A DNA stretch of 6,006 bases from Nitrosarchaeum sp. (GTDB lineage: Archaea > Thermoproteota > Nitrososphaeria > Nitrososphaerales > Nitrosopumilaceae): the NCBI GenBank assembly GCA_009697485.1, contig SICY01000059.1, positions 1 through 6,006 on the forward strand, written 5' to 3'. Within the stretch, counting starts at the first letter, position 1. Every line of letters starts with the position of its first letter. Shown in pieces: positions 1 to 6,006 of this stretch. The position numbers were made by a program, and so were the translations under genes. The notes under the pieces were generated by a model. That model was not told where the DNA came from, ran no database searches, and saw only the letters and a list, made by a program, of their open reading frames with translations.

Positions 1-1
1 C

Positions 2-1453
2 GTTTGATTTTGCAATTTGATATATTGTATTTTGAATGTCTTCTGGCTCTTCTTCTGCATTAAGTGCATCAACTAGTATCTTCAACACTTTTTTTGTTGA
101 TTCATCCATATCAATTTCTACTTTCTCTTGTTGATCAAACTCATCTGCAAAATTTCCTGCCAACTCAATTAGTTTTTCTATTTGTGAATCTGGATTTTTG
201 ATTACTCCATAATCTAATAACTTTTTCATTACTCTTTCGATTCTATTCTCTTTGAACATTTTGGCTAATTCCACTAGTAATCTATAGTTGACATGAATGC
301 TTGGCTCTTTTGGCGGATCTAATAGATTTACATATTCATAGAGTCCTTTTGATTTTATTAACTTGGCCTGATTATCCACTTTGATTTTTCCAAAAAATAT
401 GTCTTCTAATTCATTATATTCGTTCATCAATGATGGTATGTCTTCAAATCCTAACTCTCTTGCACCTGTAATTCTTTTGTAAAGAAGTAATAGAATTGAT
501 TTTGGGCTTCCAAATTCCATCCATTTTTGTCCTGTGACCCCATTGCCTAGTGATTTTGAAATCTTCTTTCCTCCTTTATCTAAAAACATTTCATATTTGA
601 CATGATGAGGGTGTGGGAAATTCAAAACCTCATCTGATACCCAATCATTTACTTTGACCGAATCCATGATGTCTTTTCCATAGGCTTCAAATCTAATATC
701 AAATGCTGCCCATCTTGCAGCAAATTCCACTTTCCATGCAAGTTTTCCTAAATCTTTTGTGATGTCTGCTTCTCCATTATGGCCACAACCTTTGATCATT
801 TTTGAGCCAATCTCTGCATCATGGCATTTGTATCTTACTTTCTTCTCATCTGCTAAATACTCAAATGATTCTGCGGTGTAAAGCCTGTTACAGTTTGCGC
901 AAACTGGAAAATATGGGAGAAATTTTTGAAATTTTTCTTGGCCTACTAGTTCTGAAATTTTATCCCCTATCTTTGAGCTGTTTTGCAAAATTGTATGAAT
1001 TTGTTCTTTTAGTAATCCTTTCTTGTATGTGTCTCTTGCTCTTCTAAACTCATATTTAATTCCCATTTTGTCAAGACCATCCAAAAGAATACTACTCATG
1101 TGCATTCCATATGATTCGTGACATCCAAATGGGTCTGGAATTAATGAAACCGGTTTTGCCAAATGTTCTTCTAAAGAATCAGGGAATCCTTCTGGAATCT
1201 TTCTTAATCCATCTAAATCATCAGAGTATGCAATTAATTCAGATTTATATCCAAAGTTTTCTAGCGCAAGTTTTACTCCATATGCTCTAACAGCATCTCC
1301 TAGGCTTCCAATATGTGGTACTCCTGAAGCTCCCAGTCCACTTTCAACTCTTAAAAGATCTAAACTTCTACCTAGAGATTTTTCACGTTCTAGTAACTCA
1401 TGAGCTAATTTGTCTATCCAAGTTCCTTTTCCAAATATTTCCTGCTCTGACAT
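2..1453 (-). CDS. lysS: Class I lysyl-tRNA synthetase, C-terminus cut by window edge
   Basis: The protein attaches lysine to tRNA-Lys in the cytoplasm using ATP. It is the archaeal class I enzyme, unrelated in fold to the class II LysRS of most bacteria and eukaryotes. The 484 visible codons are uninterrupted. The Rossmann catalytic core carries a HIGH-type motif, GASGVPHIGS, at residues 41-50 and a KMSKS-type motif, KISKS, at 297-301. A likely metal-binding insert lies between them, with CANC at 185-188, Cys210 and CGH at 223-225. The part after about residue 340 is helical and fits the anticodon-binding helix cage. The family is usually around 520 residues or slightly longer, so only a few dozen residues should be missing. 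The ATG at 1453 comes 2 bases after the elp3 stop codon and has no Shine-Dalgarno sequence, which implies co-transcription and probably translational coupling with elp3. The fourth residue of the HIGH motif is Ser here. The identification is firm. Confidence 0.95.
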   Translation of the reverse strand, partial: MSEQEIFGKGTWIDKLAHELLEREKSLGRSLDLLRVESGLGASGVPHIGSLGDAVRAYGVKLALENFGYKSELIAYSDDLDGLRKIPEGFPDSLEEHLAKPVSLIPDPFGCHESYGMHMSSILLDGLDKMGIKYEFRRARDTYKKGLLKEQIHTILQNSSKIGDKISELVGQEKFQKFLPYFPVCANCNRLYTAESFEYLADEKKVRYKCHDAEIGSKMIKGCGHNGEADITKDLGKLAWKVEFAARWAAFDIRFEAYGKDIMDSVKVNDWVSDEVLNFPHPHHVKYEMFLDKGGKKISKSLGNGVTGQKWMEFGSPKSILLLLYKRITGARELGFEDIPSLMNEYNELEDIFFGKIKVDNQAKLIKSKGLYEYVNLLDPPKEPSIHVNYRLLVELAKMFKENRIERVMKKLLDYGVIKNPDSQIEKLIELAGNFADEFDQQEKVEIDMDESTKKVLKILVDALNAEEEPEDIQNTIYQIAKSN

Positions 1454-1455
1454 GT

Positions 1456-3048
1456 CTATTCTTGATTCAATGGCTTTGTCATGTATGGTCCATATAACGA
1501 ATACCCTAATTTTTGATAGTACTCTCTTGTTCCTACAGCACTAATCACTAAGAGTTTTGTAGCGTCAAATTCTTCTTTAGAAATTTTTTCAGCTTCTTTC
1601 ATTAAATTTTTCCCCAATCCTGAATGCTGTATTTGATTTTCTCCTTTTTCTCCCAACTTTAATGATTTACCGTATACATGTAGTTCTCGTACAATGCAAG
1701 AGTCATTTCCAACTTCTTTTCTATGTGCCAAAATACTTGGTTTTCTTAATCTCAAAAATCCATAGATTGAATCATTCGTGTCTTCATACGACAAAAATAC
1801 TTCATGTCCACCAGATGACTCATAATTAATTCTGTCTAGTTTTAGATTCTGGTCATCTGTCTTTTTGTTTGATAGTCCTGCCTCTCTACATCTTATGCAT
1901 TTACATGAAATACCTTGTTTGCTCAGATTTTGTTGTACTATTTGTCTGAGGTTTCCTGATTTTGGGCCTGCTATGATCTCATTTGGCGATATCTCTCTTT
2001 GTACTCTCATTATTCTGACCCATTTTGGGATGTTTCTCTTTACTTCCGTTAAAACACTGATCATGTCTTGATCTGAATATGGAGTGTATTCACCGCGTTT
2101 GTATTGGTCATAAAGTGGAGTATTTTCTATGACTAGTGATGGATAAATTTTCAACATGTCTGGTCTGAGTTGTGAGTCATCAAATAATTTTTTAAAATCA
2201 GCAATGTCTCCCTCCGGAGTCATTGTAGGAAGACCTGGCATCATATGTGCCACAATTTTGTATCCTGCATCTTTTGAAATTTGAAATGATTCTATTACAT
2301 CATTATAATCATGTCCTCTATTGACAATTTTGTACACTCTTTCTTGTAATGTTTGCACTCCGATCTCTATTCTTGTAATTCCATAATCTAACATTGCATC
2401 AACGTGTATCTGTTTGCAGTAATCTGGTTTTGTCTCAATTGTAAATCCCACATTTCTTATTTTTGCATGTTCATTGTTTAATTTTGCTTCTTCTAAATTA
2501 TTTGAATCTGTTCCATTTAGTGCATCATAGCAAGACTTGATGAAATTTTCTTGATAGTCTTTTGGCATAAATAAAAATGTCCCTCCTACAATTACTATTT
2601 CCATTTTTGACGGATCATGTCCATATGCAATCAGTTTTTCAATTTTTGTTATGATTTGGAGTTTAGGTTCATATCCATTTTCAATTGCATTAAGTGTTGA
2701 TGGTTCTTTTCCTGTATAGCTATTAGGTGAATTGTATTCAATCCCACCTGGACAATATGTGCATCTTCCATGTGGACACGCATATGGTTTTGGCATTAAT
2801 GCAATTATTGATACTCCTGATGCTGTCTTGATTGGTTTTTTAAGCAAAACTTTTTGTAATTTAGAAAAATCTGAATTTTTTGCCATTGAAAGAATCTCAT
2901 GATTTCTAGGAATTCGCTCTAGTGCATATTTTGCACATATTTTTTTAATTTCATTTTTGACTTGCTTTTTAGTTGGCTCATTTACAGTTAGGAGATTTTG
3001 CATGATTTCGCCACATGCTTTTGAAAATATAGGCTCCAACTTGTTCAT
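1456..3048 (-). CDS. elp3: Elp3 tRNA wobble-uridine C5 modification enzyme (radical SAM plus GNAT)
   Basis: Elp3 uses S-adenosylmethionine radical chemistry and acetyl-CoA to add a carboxymethyl-type group to C5 of wobble U34 in tRNAs. Archaeal Elp3 is known to work without the other Elongator subunits, and none is seen here. The protein has 530 residues, a normal length. The radical SAM domain spans about 72-350. Its iron-sulfur cysteines are Cys91, Cys96 and Cys99 (CPHGRCTYC), followed by IVGGTF at 153-158 and TIETKPDYC at 203-211. A CKCIRC cluster at 382-387 fits the zinc-binding linker. The C-terminal GNAT acetyltransferase domain (about 405-525) has LHVYG at 456-460, the acetyl-CoA loop QHSGLG at 474-479 and GTREYYQKLGY at 506-516. 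The ATG at 3048 is the first in frame, because a TGA lies three codons upstream. The start codon sits inside a perfect palindrome behind a TATA-like box. lysS follows after 2 bases. The identification is firm. Confidence 0.96.
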   Translation of the reverse strand: MNKLEPIFSKACGEIMQNLLTVNEPTKKQVKNEIKKICAKYALERIPRNHEILSMAKNSDFSKLQKVLLKKPIKTASGVSIIALMPKPYACPHGRCTYCPGGIEYNSPNSYTGKEPSTLNAIENGYEPKLQIITKIEKLIAYGHDPSKMEIVIVGGTFLFMPKDYQENFIKSCYDALNGTDSNNLEEAKLNNEHAKIRNVGFTIETKPDYCKQIHVDAMLDYGITRIEIGVQTLQERVYKIVNRGHDYNDVIESFQISKDAGYKIVAHMMPGLPTMTPEGDIADFKKLFDDSQLRPDMLKIYPSLVIENTPLYDQYKRGEYTPYSDQDMISVLTEVKRNIPKWVRIMRVQREISPNEIIAGPKSGNLRQIVQQNLSKQGISCKCIRCREAGLSNKKTDDQNLKLDRINYESSGGHEVFLSYEDTNDSIYGFLRLRKPSILAHRKEVGNDSCIVRELHVYGKSLKLGEKGENQIQHSGLGKNLMKEAEKISKEEFDATKLLVISAVGTREYYQKLGYSLYGPYMTKPLNQE

Positions 3049-3059
3049 GAATATTCATG
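3046..3059. promoter_or_regulatory. Perfect 14-bp palindrome over the elp3 start codon
   Basis: The sequence CATGAATATTCATG reads the same on both strands and contains the elp3 ATG (3048-3046). It also creates a second, out-of-frame ATG 10 bases upstream. If transcription starts about 25 bases below the TATA-like box at 3068-3075, the palindrome covers the start site, where an operator could act. It could also arise by chance, since a 7-bp half-site in AT-rich DNA is expected at a rate of roughly one per several kilobases. Confidence 0.35.
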
Positions 3060-3067
3060 TTGTATAG

Positions 3068-3075
3068 TACATAAA
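3068..3075 (-). promoter_or_regulatory. Candidate TATA box of the elp3-lysS unit
   Basis: On the minus strand this reads TTTATGTA, preceded by a purine-bearing ACGAA that could serve as a BRE. Its centre is about 24 bases upstream of the elp3 ATG, which predicts a leaderless transcript. A second A/T-rich candidate, GTTATTTAAC at 3079-3088, would give a start site some 10 bases further upstream. The call rests on position and composition only. Confidence 0.4.
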
Positions 3076-3155
3076 TTCGTTAAATAACTTCAGTTTCTAT
3101 TTTTTAGTACTTTTTAGAAATGGTATTGTCTACGCTCTTGAAATTGTTCTAATGA

Positions 3156-4580
3156 TTATAGTCTTAGCATCAGATCAATCATCAAAACAACACTGCCTAC
3201 TGCCACTGTTATTATCATAAATGGGAATCCTATTTTGAAAAATTGCATGAAGGTAATTTTGTAACCATGTTTTTCTGCCAGTCCTATGGCAATGATTCCT
3301 GCACTTGATCCAATAAGTGTGCCATTTCCTCCAAGCCCTACACCCAAAGATAATGCCCACCAAAGAGGACTAATGGCATTGTGAAATTCTGCGGCAATGC
3401 TTGGATTTTGATTTAGAACTTCAATTAGTGGTATCATAGTTGCAGCAAATGGAATATTGTCTACAAATGCACTTGCAACTGCAGACACCCATGTTATCAC
3501 AAAGAAACTTGCCCATGGATTTCCTGCTGTTATACCAAGTGCAGCCTTGGCTAGCACATCAATCATTCCGGATTCTCTTCCGATATTTATGGTGATAAAA
3601 AGACACGCAAAGAATATGAGGGTGCTCCAGTCAACCTCATGTAATATTTTTTCAGGCTTTATTTTTGATATGAGTAGCAAAACTCCTGCTCCACCAAGTG
3701 CAATCAGTGAAGGCTCAATGTGTAAACTACCATGAATAACAAAAAGTACTATAACACTAAACAACACCAATAATGATTTTATCAAAAGAGGTCTATCCTT
3801 AATGAGGGATATTTCATTTTGACTCATTAATTCTCCAAGATTTTGTGGTGTTGCTCTTAGATCTTTTCTAAAAAATACTTTGAATAAAATAAGCGATACT
3901 ATCAATGAAACTCCAATTACAGGACCCATGTGAATCAAAAATGTACTAAAGTCAATGTTAGCAGCTGAGCCTATCATTATGTTTGGCGGATCTCCGATAA
4001 GAGTAGCAGTTCCGCCTACGTTTGATGCAAGTACCTGTGCAAGTATGAAGGGAATAGGTGACATGCGAAAAGTTTTGAATATGGAAATAGTGATGGGAAT
4101 CATCAGCAGAATTGTTGTAACGTTATCTATGAACATCGATGTAACTGCAGTAAATACACTCATCATGATCAAAAGCTTCCACATGTTTCCTTTGGATGCT
4201 TTACACATTTTGATTCCAATATATTGGAAAATTCCTGTCTCAGCTAAAATGATCACAATGATCATCATTCCTAGCAAAAGACCTATTGTGTTAAAATCAA
4301 CAGAACGAATTGCAAATTCAAAACTTTGATCAGCTTGGAAAAGACCTGTGGTGATGCCAATTATGATTGCAATGGTAGCTGCAATTAATACAATTATAGT
4401 TCTGTGAACAATCTCAAATGCCAGTATAATGTATATTGAAAGCAGAACTATTGCCAAAAGACGCAAGGAAACACTTGCGTCAAATCCTATTATTTCTGGC
4501 ATGATCCAAACCATAATGGACAGAATGCTTAGAAGCAAAAGTCCCGTGGCTGTTTTTTTATTAATGGATGCTCCTAACAT
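3156..4580 (-). CDS. ArsB/P-protein family membrane permease (citrate-transporter-like fold)
   Basis: This is a 474-residue integral membrane transporter with about 11-13 hydrophobic segments and no signal peptide or large soluble domain. Signature motifs appear in two matching halves: FIDNVTT (150-156) with NVGGTATLIGDPPN (187-200), then FVDNIPF (372-378) with GLGGNGTLIG (415-424). This is the pattern of the ion transporter superfamily that includes ArsB arsenite permeases, NhaD Na+/H+ antiporters, SLC13-type carriers and the animal P protein (OCA2). The closest remembered match is the P-protein/ArsB branch, because of the C-terminal GNGTLIG, AEKHGY and FF-x2-GFP sequence. The substrate cannot be read from the sequence; an inorganic anion, a carboxylate or Na+/H+ exchange are all possible. 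No ars genes lie nearby, so an arsenite role is unsupported. The ATG at 4580 is the first in frame and follows a TATA-like box. Gaps of 74 and 107 bases on either side suggest it is transcribed alone. Confidence 0.88.
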   Translation of the reverse strand: MLGASINKKTATGLLLLSILSIMVWIMPEIIGFDASVSLRLLAIVLLSIYIILAFEIVHRTIIVLIAATIAIIIGITTGLFQADQSFEFAIRSVDFNTIGLLLGMMIIVIILAETGIFQYIGIKMCKASKGNMWKLLIMMSVFTAVTSMFIDNVTTILLMIPITISIFKTFRMSPIPFILAQVLASNVGGTATLIGDPPNIMIGSAANIDFSTFLIHMGPVIGVSLIVSLILFKVFFRKDLRATPQNLGELMSQNEISLIKDRPLLIKSLLVLFSVIVLFVIHGSLHIEPSLIALGGAGVLLLISKIKPEKILHEVDWSTLIFFACLFITINIGRESGMIDVLAKAALGITAGNPWASFFVITWVSAVASAFVDNIPFAATMIPLIEVLNQNPSIAAEFHNAISPLWWALSLGVGLGGNGTLIGSSAGIIAIGLAEKHGYKITFMQFFKIGFPFMIITVAVGSVVLMIDLMLRL

Positions 4581-4606
4581 TTCTCTATTTTCAAATAAAA
4601 TATGGT

Positions 4607-4614
4607 CATATAAG
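4607..4614 (-). promoter_or_regulatory. Candidate TATA box of the permease gene
   Basis: On the minus strand this reads CTTATATG, in the 74-base gap after purM. Its centre is about 30 bases upstream of the permease ATG, placing the predicted transcription start within a few bases of the start codon. No Shine-Dalgarno sequence precedes the ATG (the 10 bases before it read AAATAGAGAA), which fits a nearly leaderless mRNA. Confidence 0.45.
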
Positions 4615-4654
4615 GTAATTATGGGTTGAACTTTCTTTCACAACTGTCTAATTG

Positions 4655-5677
4655 TCATGCAATTTTTGTAGAATTTACAAAAACTCCTTTTCTAGATGTA
4701 ATTTGACCAATTTCCTGACTTGAGATACTGTGTTTTTTAAATATTGATTTTATTTTATCTACTTGATCTTTTGATGCTACGACACAAAATCCCACACCCA
4801 TGTTAAATGTTTTATACATTTCATCTTGTTTTACACCTTGTTCTTCAATTAATTTCATTATGGGTGGAATTGTTGGTAGTGAATCTATGTCGTATCCTGT
4901 TTTTTTGAGGCGGAGTAATTTTGTAAATGCTCCCCCTGTAATGTGTGCCAACCCGTTTACTTTACACTTTTGAATTATTTCTAAAACTGGTTTTACATAA
5001 ATTTCTGTGGGTGTCAAAAGAGATTCCCCTATCACTCCAACTCCTTTCACTTTGTCTTTTATGGAATATTTTGCTAAAAGCGCTTTTCTTGCTAATGAAT
5101 ATCCGTTGGAATGCATCCCACTACTTTTTGCACCTATTATAATGTCCCCTGTTTTTATTTTATTTCCAAGCACCATGTCTTTCTTTGAAACAAGACCTAC
5201 CACCATTCCAGCTAAATCAAATGAAAATCCTTTTCCTGCAATGACATCTGGCATTATAGCTGTCTCTCCTCCTACAATTGGCATTGCCGATTTCTTTGCA
5301 CCTTTTACCAACCCTTCTACGATTCCTTTGAAAATTCTTTGATCATTTTTGTTTGCAGCAATATAATCTACAAATGAAACTGGTGTTGCACCAATACAGA
5401 TTATATCATTTACATTCATTGCAACACAATCAATTCCAATTGTGTTGTATTTTTTCATCAAATTTGCAATTACTACTTTGGTTCCTACACCATCTGTATG
5501 AGTAGCTAATAATTTTCCTCCTGGAATCTCTACAATTCCAGCATAATGTCCAAAACCATGTGTGATTTTTGCCATTTTTTGGAGTTTATGTGTAGATTCA
5601 ATCATCTTGCCTATTGCTGCTTGGCTTTGTTTGATTTTGGTTATGTCCACGCCTGCCTTTTTGTAGGTTAAGACCAT
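4655..5677 (-). CDS. purM: Phosphoribosylformylglycinamidine cyclo-ligase (AIR synthetase)
   Basis: PurM closes the imidazole ring in de novo purine synthesis, converting FGAM and ATP to aminoimidazole ribonucleotide in the cytoplasm. The 340-residue length is typical and the domain order is complete. YKKAGVD (5-11) opens the protein and HTDGVGTK (60-67) is part of the ATP-binding core. GIDCVAMNVND (81-91), GGETAIMPD (136-144), SSGMHSNGYSLAR (185-197), LTPTEIYVKP (221-230), HITGGAF (245-251) and FNMGVGF (291-297) follow in the family order. HITGGA replaces the HITGGG common in bacteria, which I recall as usual for archaeal PurM. The ATG at 5677 is the first in-frame Met after a stop that overlaps the end of the upstream PAC2 gene. 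No other pur genes are in the window, so purM is not in a visible purine operon. A TATA-like element 26-27 bases upstream suggests its own promoter. The identification is firm. Confidence 0.96.
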   Translation of the reverse strand: MVLTYKKAGVDITKIKQSQAAIGKMIESTHKLQKMAKITHGFGHYAGIVEIPGGKLLATHTDGVGTKVVIANLMKKYNTIGIDCVAMNVNDIICIGATPVSFVDYIAANKNDQRIFKGIVEGLVKGAKKSAMPIVGGETAIMPDVIAGKGFSFDLAGMVVGLVSKKDMVLGNKIKTGDIIIGAKSSGMHSNGYSLARKALLAKYSIKDKVKGVGVIGESLLTPTEIYVKPVLEIIQKCKVNGLAHITGGAFTKLLRLKKTGYDIDSLPTIPPIMKLIEEQGVKQDEMYKTFNMGVGFCVVASKDQVDKIKSIFKKHSISSQEIGQITSRKGVFVNSTKIA

Positions 5678-5699
5678 AGTTTCATGCGTATTTGCTGTG

Positions 5700-5707
5700 A
5701 ATAAAAG
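5700..5707 (-). promoter_or_regulatory. Candidate TATA box of purM, also a U-rich tract after the PAC2 gene
   Basis: On the minus strand this reads CTTTTATT inside ATTCTTTTATTC, with its centre about 26-27 bases upstream of the purM ATG. The spacing fits a leaderless purM mRNA. The same T-rich stretch lies about 20 bases after the PAC2 stop codon and could also help end that transcript, as archaeal terminators are often simple U-rich tracts. Neither role can be proven from the sequence. Confidence 0.4.
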
Positions 5708-5725
5708 AATTTGCCTAGTTTTAAC

Positions 5726-6006
5726 TCACATGTACATGCCGGCAAACTCTTCTCTGTGCTCTACATATTTTTGAGATAATTCACTAAATTCAGAATTAAT
5801 CCGATCCTTTTCTTTCTCCAAATCCGATGTATCTATTTTCATATCGTAGAATCTATTTAATGCCTCTATTAACGTCGATGCAGCTGCTGGATCTGGCGAT
5901 GTTTTGTTTGCTTTTGCAAGTAGAGATATTCCTTGAATTTTTCTTACAATGCATTCATTTAAAATTCCTCCTGGAATTCCTGTGATAAATCCATGTGGAA
6001 TCATAC
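5726..6006 (-). CDS. PAC2-family proteasome assembly chaperone-like protein, N-terminus outside window
   Basis: Only the last 92 residues plus the stop codon are visible. The ATG at 6004 is most likely an internal Met, because PAC2 proteins run to about 240-260 residues and the reading frame stays open to the window edge. The visible part begins with HGFITGIPGG, a hallmark stretch of archaeal PAC2 proteins. It continues with a hydrophobic helix (GISLLAKA), the conserved PDP-AAA segment at 37-42 of the fragment, and an IDT turn at 57-59. The end is a charged, probably coiled-coil helix (about 60-87). Relatives of this family (Pba1/Pba2 in eukaryotes, PbaA/PbaB in archaea) bind the alpha ring of the 20S proteasome. 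The last three residues are Met-Tyr-Met, which fit the hydrophobic-Tyr-any (HbYX) tail used for that docking. purM starts 48 bases downstream. The family call is good; the specific role is inferred. Confidence 0.82.
   Translation of the reverse strand, partial: MIPHGFITGIPGGILNECIVRKIQGISLLAKANKTSPDPAAASTLIEALNRFYDMKIDTSDLEKEKDRINSEFSELSQKYVEHREEFAGMYM

Noticed and set aside
1484..1497. TTATATGGACCATA near the elp3 3' end resembles TTATATGACCATA upstream of the permease gene (4601-4613) and could be a shared promoter element for lysS
   Set aside because: The first copy encodes conserved Elp3 residues (GYSLYGPYM) and would place a lysS start site inside elp3. A short A/T-rich match with a one-base gap is weak evidence for a shared element.
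3098..3118. T-rich tracts between elp3 and the permease as a terminator
   Set aside because: The T runs are on the plus strand, where no gene is transcribed. On the minus strand they are A runs, so they cannot act as a U-rich terminator for the permease transcript.
3175..3363. A 62-codon minus-strand frame inside the permease gene
   Set aside because: It overlaps the 3' end of the permease in another frame. The permease frame carries the conserved motifs, so this one is incidental and does not indicate a frameshift.
3156..4580. Arsenic-resistance function for the permease
   Set aside because: The fold family includes ArsB, but no arsR, arsA or arsC-like gene is nearby and the motifs fit the P-protein branch at least as well.
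4624..4645. Possible hairpin (TGAA/TTCA with a six-base loop) after purM
   Set aside because: The four-base stem of mostly A-T pairs is too weak to support a terminator or riboswitch call.
802..5342. Several plus-strand open frames of 60-124 codons (for example 802-1047, 3457-3735, 3955-4329 and 5007-5342)
   Set aside because: Each lies antisense inside a well-supported minus-strand gene and shows no recognisable family features. They look like shadows of the real genes.
5729..5738. 10-bp palindrome CATGTACATG at the end of the PAC2 gene
   Set aside because: It is explained by the codons for Met-Tyr-Met and is short enough to occur by chance.

Overview
The window looks like an ordinary housekeeping stretch of an AT-rich archaeal chromosome, most likely a marine ammonia-oxidising thaumarchaeon related to Nitrosopumilus. 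This assignment is inferred from the gene content and from remembered protein families, because no search could be run. The supporting points are a class I lysyl-tRNA synthetase, a stand-alone archaeal-type Elp3, a PAC2-family proteasome assembly chaperone, a PurM of archaeal character, strong A/T bias, TATA-like boxes close to start codons, and no visible Shine-Dalgarno sequences.

All five genes lie on the minus strand, so transcription runs from right to left. In that order they are: the C-terminal end of a PAC2-family protein (5726-6006, cut by the right edge); purM, encoding AIR synthetase (4655-5677); a 474-residue ArsB/P-protein-type permease (3156-4580); elp3, encoding the tRNA wobble-uridine modification enzyme (1456-3048); and lysS, encoding class I lysyl-tRNA synthetase (2-1453, running off the left edge). 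The gaps are 48, 74, 107 and 2 bases. I see no plus-strand gene, RNA gene, mobile element, CRISPR array or non-coding stretch longer than 107 bases.

The clearest functional link is elp3-lysS. The two genes are separated by only 2 bases and both act on lysine tRNA: Elp3 enzymes modify U34 of tRNAs that include tRNA-Lys(UUU), and LysRS charges it. The permease and purM look like separate units, each with its own TATA-like element 24-31 bases upstream of the start codon. That spacing predicts leaderless or nearly leaderless mRNAs. No obviously new multi-gene system is present. The details most worth a second look are a C-terminal HbYX-type tripeptide (MYM) on the PAC2 protein, a perfect 14-bp palindrome containing the elp3 start codon, and a permease resembling the animal melanosomal P protein (OCA2).
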